Shown piece by piece: positions 1 through 6,361 of a DNA stretch of 14,901 nucleotides. Numbering within the stretch: the stretch's first letter is position 1; every line of letters starts with the position of its first letter. The position numbers were made by a program, and so were the translations under genes. Origin of the DNA: an uncultured Phycisphaerae bacterium (GTDB lineage Bacteria > Planctomycetota > Phycisphaerae > Phycisphaerales > SM1A02); contig CALCOW010000157.1 in assembly GCA_937899935.1 (NCBI GenBank), forward strand, positions 1 to 14,901, written 5' to 3'. A model generated the notes under the pieces. It did no database searches and was not told the origin of the DNA. It was given only the letters and a program-made list of their open reading frames with translations.

Positions 1-1851
1 CCTCAAGACGTTTCATTCAAGAGGATCGCTTCAGGTCTAGCTGAGCCATTGGGATTGGCGGTCGTTGAGGACCGCATCTTCGTTCTTCAAAAACAAGAGC
101 TCACAGAGCTCGTTGACACCAATGGCGACGACACCATTGATGAATACTTGACCGTCTGCAGTGGCTGGCCTGTTTCTGCAAACTTCCACGAGTTCGCCTT
201 TGGTCTCGTTCCTGATGGACGTGATTTTCTGGCCACGCTGGCAATTGCCATTGATCCGGGAGGCCGGAGCACGAATCCGCAGGTCTCAGATCGTGGTACC
301 GCTGTCCGGCTTCGTCGCAATGGAACCTATCAGGTAGTCGCTGAAGGCCTACGCACACCAAACGGTATTGGTAGAGGATCGGGGGGCCATGTTTATATTG
401 CGGATAACCAGGGCGATTGGGTGCCTGTTTCAAAAATAGTAAGACTTGAAGATGGTGCCTTCTATGGCTCACAAGCGGTTCTTGGAAAACGTGCTGCAGA
501 GCGTGATGTGATGCCGCCGGTTGTGTGGCTACCGCAAGGCGAAATCGGTAACTCGCCGACAGAGATCACGCTCATACCAAATGGTCCTTACGCCGGACAA
601 ATGGTGCACGGCGATGTCACACACGGTGGACTTAAACGTGTTTTTGTAGAGAGCGTCGACAACGTACCACAAGGTGCTGTATTCCGATTTACCCAAGGTC
701 TTGAAGGCGGCTCAAATCGTGTACGCGTTGGTCCAGATGGTGGCCTCTATGTTGGCGGCATTGGATCAACTGGGAACTGGGGACAAGAGGATAAGCAGTG
801 GTACGGCTTGGATCGTCTACGTCTGAATGGCAAGAGTGCATTTGAAATGTTGGCCGTCAGAGCTATGTCAAATGGACTGGAAATTGAATTTACTGAACCG
901 ATTGCAGATTTCGTGGGCGATGCAGCTCAACACTATGTTGCAACACAATATTCCTATGAGCCGACCCAAGAGTATGGGGGGCCCAAGATTGACGAAGGCG
1001 TGATGCCCATACGGTCAGCAAATGTATCGGAAGATCGGCGCAAGGTCTTTTTAGAACTCGACGACATGAACCCTGGATCCGTCATACATGTCCGACTCAT
1101 AGGTCCGTGGGAAAGTGATGCCGGCCAAGAGGTATGGACAACTGAAGCGTGGTACACCATGAATAAGATCCCCAAAGACCGTCGTGGAGAAGTGCAAGAA
1201 CACGGCAAGGCTTCTGCCATGAACCAACTGACCGAACAAGAAGAAGCAGATGGGTGGGAACTTCTTTTTGATGGTCGTACCACAAAAGGATGGCGAGGCT
1301 ACCAAAAAACGGAAATGCCAAATGGTTGGAATGTCGAAGACGGCTCTTTGGTGCGCACTGCTTCGGGCGGTGACATCGTTACTGAACGTATGTTTGGTGA
1401 CTTTGAACTCAGTATTGATTGGATGGTTGAACCAGGTGGCAACAGCGGCATTTTCTATCGCGGTCTTGAAACCGAGCCAGCTATCTATTTCACCGCACCA
1501 GAGATGCAAGTGCTCGACAACCAGAGGCATACGGATGGAGAAAATCCACTGACCTCTGCTGGTTCGGCCTATGGACTCTACGCCCCTCAGTGGGACCACT
1601 CTTATCCTGCTGGCGCCTGGAACCGTGCTCGCATCGTTGCCAAAGATGGGAATATTGAGCATTGGCTCAACGGGGAGAAGCTACTTTCCTTTGACATGAA
1701 CTCAGAAGAATTCGCTGACCGAGTTCGCAATAGTAAATTCAAAGACTGGAAAGCTTTTGCCACTGCTCAAAAAGGTCACATCGCTCTTCAAGATCACGGC
1801 GATCGAGTCTCGTATCGAAACATAAAGATTCGTCCCATCGCTTCCAACTAA
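1..1851 (+). CDS. Propeller protein fused to 3-keto-disaccharide hydrolase (DUF1080), 5' partial
   Basis: The reading frame is open to the left edge, so the true start lies outside; the first in-frame TTG at 49 is not a credible start. 616 residues are visible. Roughly the first 265 resemble the beta-propeller (glucose/sorbosone dehydrogenase-like) domain of large planctomycete secreted proteins, with a DNQGDWVPVSKI stretch near residue 135. A middle region (about 280-385, containing YGGPKIDEG) looks like the Ig-like module of the same proteins. The last 200 residues are a complete 3-keto-disaccharide hydrolase domain (PF06439): LLFDGRTTKGWRGY, NSGIFYRG, PEMQVLDNQRH, and a C-terminal GHIALQDHGD..SYRNIKIRPI. 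Characterised members cleave 3-keto-glycosides, so a role in oxidative sugar breakdown in the periplasm or on the surface is inferred. Any signal peptide is outside the window. Family assignment is confident for the C-terminal domain and moderate for the propeller. Confidence 0.88.
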   Translation, partial: PQDVSFKRIASGLAEPLGLAVVEDRIFVLQKQELTELVDTNGDDTIDEYLTVCSGWPVSANFHEFAFGLVPDGRDFLATLAIAIDPGGRSTNPQVSDRGTAVRLRRNGTYQVVAEGLRTPNGIGRGSGGHVYIADNQGDWVPVSKIVRLEDGAFYGSQAVLGKRAAERDVMPPVVWLPQGEIGNSPTEITLIPNGPYAGQMVHGDVTHGGLKRVFVESVDNVPQGAVFRFTQGLEGGSNRVRVGPDGGLYVGGIGSTGNWGQEDKQWYGLDRLRLNGKSAFEMLAVRAMSNGLEIEFTEPIADFVGDAAQHYVATQYSYEPTQEYGGPKIDEGVMPIRSANVSEDRRKVFLELDDMNPGSVIHVRLIGPWESDAGQEVWTTEAWYTMNKIPKDRRGEVQEHGKASAMNQLTEQEEADGWELLFDGRTTKGWRGYQKTEMPNGWNVEDGSLVRTASGGDIVTERMFGDFELSIDWMVEPGGNSGIFYRGLETEPAIYFTAPEMQVLDNQRHTDGENPLTSAGSAYGLYAPQWDHSYPAGAWNRARIVAKDGNIEHWLNGEKLLSFDMNSEEFADRVRNSKFKDWKAFATAQKGHIALQDHGDRVSYRNIKIRPIASN

Positions 1852-1863
1852 GCACCAGCGTGC

Positions 1864-1886
1864 GACGGCCCTTCGTTGACGCCGTC
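1864..1886 (+). terminator. Hairpin after the 3-keto-disaccharide hydrolase gene
   Basis: GACGGC (1864-1869) and GCCGTC (1881-1886) form a perfect 6-bp stem with an 11-nt loop, followed directly by TTCTTC. It starts 12 nt after the stop codon. The stem is short and the T-run is interrupted by C, so it is only a candidate intrinsic terminator. Confidence 0.4.
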
Positions 1887-1910
1887 TTCTTCGACATCCA
1901 TCGCGCAAAA

Positions 1911-1938
1911 GAAACGACCCCCCTACGGTGGCCGTTTC
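1911..1938. terminator. Second hairpin in the 1852-2173 spacer
   Basis: GAAACGACC (1911-1919) pairs with GGCCGTTTC (1930-1938) with one mismatch, leaving a 10-nt loop. No T-tract follows on the plus strand; a pyrimidine-rich CTCCTCTTCTCCCTCTCTCC run follows instead. It could back up the hairpin at 1864 or stabilise the 3' end. Apart from these two hairpins and a small GTCAGC/GCTGAC hairpin at 2089-2108, I see nothing in the 322-nt spacer; the open frame at 1860-2168 has no SD and no recognisable protein character. Confidence 0.3.
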
Positions 1939-2173
1939 CATCCCTCCTCTTCTCCCTCTCTCCCAAAAAGGAGATTCTGTTGCAGGCTTTCGGGCGGATA
2001 TGCCAAACCATAAGCTTGGACCTCGGACACCTGAAACGCCTGAACTCTCTTGATAGTACTAACTTACGAATAAGTAGCAAGCCCAAAAGTCAGCCGCTGG
2101 TCGCTGACAGCCCGAGATGGCCTCTCAGGGACCTCACTGGCATTGATGGACAGAATCAGGCACACTAGAGCTC

Positions 2174-2404
2174 ATGATCAAGAGAAGCGCCGCTAGAAAC
2201 TCTCAAGTGCCGTCTACACTGCTCGCCCTATTTGTTTGTGGCGTAACAGTGTTTTTATCCAGTTGCGGCCCACCATCACCAGAGTTGGCTGCAGAGGCTT
2301 CCGTTGATGATGGTCCGGTTGGGCCGGATTCACAGAACAATCTAGAATTTGTAGACCCCGCTAGTGTGGAGTCTACGTGGGGTACGGAAGTAGCCGGGGA
2401 CTAG
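2174..2404 (+). CDS. Small lipoprotein of unknown function (76 aa)
   Basis: The product begins with a basic n-region (MIKRSAARN), then a hydrophobic core (STLLALFVCGVTVFL) and a lipobox LSSC with the acceptor Cys at residue 31. This predicts a type II signal peptide and a mature lipoprotein of only about 46 residues. The mature part is acidic and Pro/Ser-rich with no recognised domain and probably little fixed structure. There is no strong SD; GAG lies 4 nt before the ATG. The gene sits alone between the 3-keto-disaccharide hydrolase gene and the 51-aa membrane protein gene, 124 nt before the latter. Function is unknown. The lipobox makes it more credible than a random frame of this length. 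Confidence 0.6.
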   Translation: MIKRSAARNSQVPSTLLALFVCGVTVFLSSCGPPSPELAAEASVDDGPVGPDSQNNLEFVDPASVESTWGTEVAGD

Positions 2405-2528
2405 TAAAAACAGCTCATTGAGTTAGAAATGTAGACTCACTTAGCCTCAACCGCCGACGAACGTGGGGTTGATCAGGTTCACAAGCCGATCCTCGGGCTT
2501 ATAAACAACTTAGCCAGGAGATAAAGAT

Positions 2529-2684
2529 ATGTATGGAATCGTTGGCCTGATCCTTTGGATCATCCTGTTCATTATTCTTCTAAACGTTTTAGAGAGCGGG
2601 TTTGCCTGGTACGGCTATGGCGGCTTTGCATTGGTTGCCATCATTCTCCTGCTGATCATCCTCTTGGCGTGGGGCGGAGACTAA
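2529..2684 (+). CDS. Small membrane protein with two transmembrane helices (51 aa)
   Basis: ATG at 2529 is preceded by a perfect AGGAG (2516-2520) at 8-nt spacing, one of the best ribosome binding sites in the window. The 51 residues form two hydrophobic segments, about 3-20 (GIVGLILWIILFIILLNV) and 33-48 (FALVAIILLLIILLAW), joined by a Gly/aromatic turn (ESGFAWYGYGG) and ending in GGD. This is the pattern of small bacterial inner-membrane hairpin proteins. I do not recognise a specific family; short hydrophobic proteins of this kind are often stress-induced, but nothing here shows that. An intrinsic terminator overlaps the stop codon, so the gene is a compact unit. Standard length cut-offs would miss it. 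Confidence 0.72.
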   Translation: MYGIVGLILWIILFIILLNVLESGFAWYGYGGFALVAIILLLIILLAWGGD

Positions 2685-2716
2685 ATCCGCTCTCCTGTAG
2701 CGCGGATTGGTTTTTT
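2684..2716 (+). terminator. Intrinsic terminator of the 51-aa membrane protein gene
   Basis: AATCCGC (2684-2690) pairs perfectly with GCGGATT (2702-2708) across an 11-nt loop. GG and then six T residues (2711-2716) follow. The stem begins at the last base of the stop codon. It insulates the small gene from tRNA-Cys downstream. Confidence 0.75.
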
Positions 2717-2794
2717 ATTGAATGGAAGCGAAAATTGGCCACCCTTTGGCGGGTCGCTGTCCTGTGCCCTTCCAGAGCCCAAATCAATCGTTCG

Positions 2795-2823
2795 TTGCCG
2801 TCTGAACACTTGATGCCTATTCT
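2795..2823 (+). promoter_or_regulatory. Sigma-70-type promoter candidate for tRNA-Cys
   Basis: TTGCCG (2795-2800) and TATTCT (2818-2823) are separated by exactly 17 nt, with 4 of 6 matches to each consensus box. The predicted start near 2830 lies about 5 nt before the mature tRNA 5' end, as expected for a single tRNA gene just after a terminator. The same transcript could run into the exported protein gene at 2944, since no terminator is seen between. Confidence 0.5.
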
Positions 2824-2834
2824 GTCTTAACTCT

Positions 2835-2908
2835 GGCCGAGTACCCAAGTGGACTAAGGGGACGGATTGCAAATCCGTTATCCGTGGGTTCGAATCCCAC
2901 CTCGGCCT
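2835..2908 (+). tRNA. tRNA-Cys (anticodon GCA)
   Basis: A complete cloverleaf is readable. The acceptor stem is GGCCGAG (2835-2841) with CTCGGCC (2901-2907), fully paired. The D arm has a CCC/GGG stem. The anticodon stem is ACGGA/TCCGT (2862-2866/2874-2878) with loop TTGCAAA and anticodon GCA at 2869-2871. The T arm is GTGGG-TTCGAAT-CCCAC (2884-2900). The discriminator base is T (U73) at 2908, the known identity element for cysteinyl-tRNA synthetase. CCA is not encoded (TTGA follows), so it must be added by CCA-adding enzyme. Confidence 0.96.
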
Positions 2909-2943
2909 TTGATGACCATCAAGCTCTCTCAGGCAGGTTGCTG

Positions 2944-3798
2944 ATGCCCTTCTATAAGTTAAAAATGACGTTGCTCACCACCACTCTTGTATGGCTGGTT
3001 GTGCATTCGCCCTGCTTTAGTCATCAAAGTGAGCCTGAGTCTACCGTGCCCACACGGCGCGCCCTACTGCGTGAAGGAAGTGAGCTGCTTCGTGTTGTTG
3101 GCACTATGCAACGCAAAGGACCACGCAGTCCTTGGGAATTTGTGGTTCCTAGCGAAAGTGCCGACCAACCAGAATTTAGATTTACGCTTTTGCCAAGTCG
3201 CACGTTGCAAGAAATGCAGACGGTCACAGATGAACACCCAGGTAAAAACGTAAAGTTTGTGATGTCTGGTGATCTCTATGTATACCACAACAAGAACTAT
3301 TTACATCCCACGCATGCAGCCTACCGCATCGATGATTCTGTGCCGGCTCCTCAAAACACCACTGAGACAAAAGAAGAAGATGAAGATCCCTCCAGAGAAG
3401 CGCCGCCGGCCGGCCAAGAATCCATTGATGATCTTCTTGCTCAATTTGAAAACCGTACTGGCCCCCTCACACGGAGCCTTAACCGCAACCAAATTGAAGC
3501 GACGACCGAATCAGCGTTGCCCGAAGGAACACTGATGCACATGCGTCGCGGACGTTTGACCCGCGACGATGATGGCGCTTGGGTTTTTCTTTTCGACGCT
3601 GATTCAGAGGGTCTCGGTGATCCGCCAGTCACACTGCTGCCGACGAGCACTCTTCAATCGCTCGAAAAGAGTGTCGCGCAGACCGGCACTGCTACCCCAA
3701 TGCTACTCAGTGGTGAGATTGTGCTTTATCGAGATCAGCGTTTTCTGATACCAACGTTGTTTCGAACACCAACCCAGCGCACGCGCCTCAACCCATAA
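2944..3798 (+). CDS. Exported protein with two copies of an unnamed domain (284 aa)
   Basis: The ATG at 2944 gives a signal peptide: MPFYKLK, then a hydrophobic stretch MTLLTTTLVWLVV and a likely cleavage near residues 26-28. A GTG at 2884 in the same frame would start inside the tRNA T arm and is rejected; ATG 2965 is an alternative start. The mature protein has two homologous segments. Copy 1 is about residues 42-128 and copy 2 about 192-275. Both follow the plan L-x-EG ... W-x-F ... TLLP-x-x-TLQ ... SG-x-x-x-x-Y ... L-x-PT-x-x-R. They are joined by an acidic linker (TKEEDEDPS) and a short helix-like motif IDDLLAQFE (161-169). I do not recognise the family; beta-rich folds are likely. It lies 35 nt after tRNA-Cys, may share its transcript, and converges on the cyclophilin genes. 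Function is unknown. Confidence 0.82.
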   Translation: MPFYKLKMTLLTTTLVWLVVHSPCFSHQSEPESTVPTRRALLREGSELLRVVGTMQRKGPRSPWEFVVPSESADQPEFRFTLLPSRTLQEMQTVTDEHPGKNVKFVMSGDLYVYHNKNYLHPTHAAYRIDDSVPAPQNTTETKEEDEDPSREAPPAGQESIDDLLAQFENRTGPLTRSLNRNQIEATTESALPEGTLMHMRRGRLTRDDDGAWVFLFDADSEGLGDPPVTLLPTSTLQSLEKSVAQTGTATPMLLSGEIVLYRDQRFLIPTLFRTPTQRTRLNP

Positions 3799-3826
3799 GA
3801 CATTGTTCTCATCTGAGCGCTGATCC

Positions 3827-4297
3827 CTAGATTGCTTTCACTGACTCCATACGTAGTGTTTCGATTGGCTTATCTTGATTGTCCGTCTCTGCTGCACCAA
3901 TCACACGAACAACTTCAATCCCGTCAACAACTTGCCCAAAGGCTGTATAGCTGCCATCTAGATGTTGGCAATGTTCGCGCCCCAGACATAAAAAGAATTG
4001 GCTTCCTGCAGAGTTGGGATCACTTGAACGGGCCATTGAAAGGGTTCCTTCAACATGCTCACGATCATTGAACTCTGCATCGACGTTCCAGCCTGGGCCA
4101 CCCGTACCATTACCCGTTGGACAGCCGCCCTGAATGACAAAGTTGGGAATGATGCGGTGGAAGGTCAAACCATCATAAAAACCGTCGCCGGCTAATTTTA
4201 GAAAATTTTCAACGTGGCCTGGCGCGACATCATTCCAAAGTTCAATTGTGATATCGCCTTGATCGGTTTTGATCAATGCTCTGGGATAAGCTGTCAT
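3827..4297 (-). CDS. ppiB: Cytosolic cyclophilin-type peptidyl-prolyl cis-trans isomerase (156 aa)
   Basis: A single-domain cyclophilin of normal bacterial length with no signal peptide, catalysing cis-trans isomerisation of Xaa-Pro bonds during folding. The catalytic segment FHRIIPNFVIQGG supplies Arg48, Phe53 and Gln56, matching Arg55, Phe60 and Gln63 of human cyclophilin A. GTLSMAR and SQFFLCLG (Phe102, matching Phe113) follow. The human Trp121 position is His112 and the His126 position is Tyr117; such changes are common in bacterial forms and tend to lower cyclosporin binding. The gene starts 22 nt after the stop of the exported cyclophilin gene, so the two are probably co-transcribed. 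An AAGGA lies upstream of the ATG, though at rather long spacing. Confidence 0.93.
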   Translation of the reverse strand: MTAYPRALIKTDQGDITIELWNDVAPGHVENFLKLAGDGFYDGLTFHRIIPNFVIQGGCPTGNGTGGPGWNVDAEFNDREHVEGTLSMARSSDPNSAGSQFFLCLGREHCQHLDGSYTAFGQVVDGIEVVRVIGAAETDNQDKPIETLRMESVKAI

Positions 4298-4319
4298 CGT
4301 TTTCTTCTTTCCTTAAGTA

Positions 4320-5396
4320 TTAGTCGTTTTTTGTTGGCTTCGATGTTGGTTTACGCACGACGCCTGGTTGCCGAGCAGGCGCATCAACAAGAACTGCATC
4401 AAGAATCATTGGTGGCGTTTCTGGTCGACCGGCCGTTGGATCTTCGAGACGTGCTTCGCTGATCGCCATAATGACATGCCCCCCCTCGATAGCCTCGCCA
4501 AAAGAGGCGTATTGGCCATCGAGTCTTCCCGTTCCTTGGCGAGAAAGACATATAAAGATCTGACTACCAGCCGAATCTGGATGATCAGCCCGTGCCATGG
4601 AAATGACGCCAAAGTCATGGGGCAATGTACTTGGTTCGATCGGCAACCAATAACCGGGACCACCCTCGCCTGTACCTGTTGGATCACCTGCTTGAATGAC
4701 AAATCCATGCCCATCACGGGTCAGTGGAACGATGCGGTGGAATGGAATGAGGCGGTAAAAGCCGCCGTCGACCAATTGTCGAAAATTCCAGGCGGTATTG
4801 GGAGCGGCGTCGGGGCGCAGCTGAAAGAGAATTTCACCTTCGCTTGTATTGAGCTTCACATCCTGCTCGGGGTAGATCCTCAAGCCATTCATTAATTTAC
4901 CGGTTACTAAGTGGTTGTCTGTATTGTCTACCTGATTTGGGCGTGGATTGTTCTCTAATTGATCGCCTTGTTCACCGGTAGGCGGCTCCTCAGACTCAAC
5001 TTCCAGTTCATCTTCCCAAGCATCAATGCGCCGATAGGGTGTCTTGCCATCAGGTCGCAACTGGTTTGTTGTCTGGGGCACCATTCGAGACCGCATTGGC
5101 TCAAGCACAAGAGGTGTGCCTGAGGGTTGTCCGTTGATCATGAGCTGCAGATAGGCGGCCCGCTTCAACTCCCATATCTGAGCAATCTCCTTTGAGAGAT
5201 CGATGCGGTCTGACTCAACAGGAACTGGGCCGGCGATAATCGAGCCATCAGCCTTCAGCAGAATCAATTCACTGGCTACCGGAGCCGTCACGCGAACATT
5301 CACGGGCCGATCGAGGCCGTTATAGAGCCTTTCTGGCGTTAATGGTTGTGCCATTGTGCTAAAAAGCGTCCAGATGAATGCGATTGACAGGTACAT
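4320..5396 (-). CDS. Exported cyclophilin-type peptidyl-prolyl isomerase with N-terminal domain (358 aa)
   Basis: A short signal peptide (MYLSIAFIWTLFSTMA, cleavage before QPL) predicts export. Residues about 20-110 form an N-terminal domain I do not recognise. A hydrophilic acidic linker follows (about 125-165: EDELEVESEEPPTGEQ), and the cyclophilin domain spans about 179-338. FHRIVP and GFVIQAGDPTGTGEGGPGYW carry Arg221, Phe232 and Gln235, equivalents of the catalytic Arg55, Phe60 and Gln63 of human cyclophilin A. Between the Arg and the Phe there is an insertion (LTRDGHG) relative to its neighbour, reshaping the active-site rim. SQIFICLS keeps the Phe113 equivalent. The C-tail is basic (RKPTSKPTKND). 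A role in folding envelope proteins is inferred. It is the first gene of a two-gene unit with the cytosolic cyclophilin. Confidence 0.9.
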   Translation of the reverse strand: MYLSIAFIWTLFSTMAQPLTPERLYNGLDRPVNVRVTAPVASELILLKADGSIIAGPVPVESDRIDLSKEIAQIWELKRAAYLQLMINGQPSGTPLVLEPMRSRMVPQTTNQLRPDGKTPYRRIDAWEDELEVESEEPPTGEQGDQLENNPRPNQVDNTDNHLVTGKLMNGLRIYPEQDVKLNTSEGEILFQLRPDAAPNTAWNFRQLVDGGFYRLIPFHRIVPLTRDGHGFVIQAGDPTGTGEGGPGYWLPIEPSTLPHDFGVISMARADHPDSAGSQIFICLSRQGTGRLDGQYASFGEAIEGGHVIMAISEARLEDPTAGRPETPPMILDAVLVDAPARQPGVVRKPTSKPTKND

Positions 5397-5412
5397 AGGG
5401 GCTGCCTTTTCT
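5384..5412 (+). promoter_or_regulatory. Possible promoter for the diadenylate cyclase gene
   Basis: A perfect -35 box TTGACA (5384-5389) is followed after 17 nt by TTTTCT (5407-5412), a poor -10 with 3 of 6 matches. Transcription would start about 25 nt before the ATG at 5443. The element overlaps the start of the divergent cyclophilin gene, leaving little room for separate regulation. The weak -10 keeps confidence low. Confidence 0.3.
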
Positions 5413-5442
5413 CCGATGCGTTAGATCCGTATCCTAGTGTCA

Positions 5443-6309
5443 ATGGCCGATCGGACCACCCACGCACATCTTCTTATTGCGACTGCCCAACGACTGGCCG
5501 AAGAATGTGGTGCCGTAGCCATCGTGGCGGCTCTCAGCGCCCTTCCAAGTGGGGTGCGACTGCCTGCCTCTACACGACTCTTGATCCGCTCAGAGACGGA
5601 GAGAGCTCAGGCGATTGACCAAGGTCATGATGAGCAGTCATTGATGGAGATCCCTGAAGCAACCCTAGATCGCCTGGGCCAGGTTAGGCTGGCGGCGGTT
5701 GTTGGCCTCTCAATGGGCCACTTCGATCTGGGCCAGACCATCCTCTGCCTCACAGGCCCCGCAGGCTCAACCATTGACACTTTGGTCATCATGAGCTTCG
5801 GCCAAGAATTTGAACTCTTTGACGCTGCTGTGCACGACCAGATGTTGGAACACACTGAGCAAGCAGTGTTCTTTCGATTGTTGAGCCTTGCATTCAATAT
5901 TGGTCATTTTGGCCGTGAAGGCCGCCCTATGGGAACAGTGTTTGTCCTGGGTGACAATGAAGCGGTCTCACAACTTTGTGAGCAGATGGTGCTCAACCCC
6001 TTTAAGGGCTATCCGGAACAAGATCGCAATGTTTTGGATGATCGGATTGTTGAGACCGTAAAAGAGTTTTCGGCCATCGATGGCGCTTTTGTGATTCAGA
6101 GTGGTGGCGTTATTGAGGCTGCAGGCGCACGACTCCAGGCGGCTGATGATGTCGGTTTGCCCGCCGGACTTGGGGCTCGTCACGCGGCGGCCGCGGGCAT
6201 TACTGCGGTCACGAAAGCCATTGCTATTTCCGTCAGTGAGTCAGATGGATCTGTACGCGTCTGGCGAGCGGGACGCATGGTGGCTCAATTTGACTCCAGT
6301 CGCCGCTGA
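5443..6309 (+). CDS. DisA_N/DAC-domain protein, probable diadenylate cyclase (c-di-AMP synthase)
   Basis: The C-terminal 90 residues match the diadenylate cyclase domain (PF02457), which makes c-di-AMP from two ATP: IDGAFVIQSGGVIEAAGARL carries the DGA motif (213-215), and GLGARHAAAAGIT...AIAISVSESDGSVRV carries the second nucleotide motif. The usual RHR is RHA here (246-248). Residues about 85-205, including PMGTVFVLGD, NPFKGYP and a VKEF just before the DAC motif, form the N-terminal region found in one class of DAC proteins and thought to be a sensor. It is therefore neither a full DisA (no helix-hairpin-helix DNA-binding end) nor CdaA (no membrane helices). ATG 5443 is chosen; GTG 5437, two codons earlier, is equally open, and neither has an SD. 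gatB follows after 52 nt, probably co-transcribed. The family is secure; activity is inferred. Confidence 0.85.
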   Translation: MADRTTHAHLLIATAQRLAEECGAVAIVAALSALPSGVRLPASTRLLIRSETERAQAIDQGHDEQSLMEIPEATLDRLGQVRLAAVVGLSMGHFDLGQTILCLTGPAGSTIDTLVIMSFGQEFELFDAAVHDQMLEHTEQAVFFRLLSLAFNIGHFGREGRPMGTVFVLGDNEAVSQLCEQMVLNPFKGYPEQDRNVLDDRIVETVKEFSAIDGAFVIQSGGVIEAAGARLQAADDVGLPAGLGARHAAAAGITAVTKAIAISVSESDGSVRVWRAGRMVAQFDSSRR

Positions 6310-6361
6310 GCCATTGAATAGTGATCAGCAACCAACAGTTCGATGGCTATATGATGCTGAT

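Noticed and set aside
1051..1662. 203-aa minus-strand open frame inside the 3-keto-disaccharide hydrolase gene
   Set aside because: The plus strand encodes a conserved domain there; the antisense frame has no SD or recognisable motif.
1860..2168. 102-aa open frame in the spacer after the first gene
   Set aside because: It has no SD, an erratic composition, runs through two hairpins and has no recognisable features.
2555..2830. 91-aa plus frame overlapping the 51-aa membrane protein gene
   Set aside because: It lacks an SD, runs through a terminator and the tRNA promoter, and its product looks random.
2835..2908. tRNA-Cys as an integration site for a mobile element
   Set aside because: No integrase, no repeated copy of the tRNA 3' end and no composition change are seen in the window.
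2884..2943. In-frame GTG start inside tRNA-Cys that would add 20 residues to the exported protein
   Set aside because: The extension is the translated tRNA T arm (GSNPTSAF), a familiar artefact; ATG 2944 gives a proper signal peptide.
4368..4895. 175-aa plus-strand open frame opposite the exported cyclophilin
   Set aside because: It is antisense to a conserved cyclophilin domain and has no family features, so it is a shadow frame.
6101..6361. Upstream extension of gatB overlapping the diadenylate cyclase gene
   Set aside because: It overlaps a conserved catalytic domain in another frame and adds residues not found in GatB; homology starts just after 6362.
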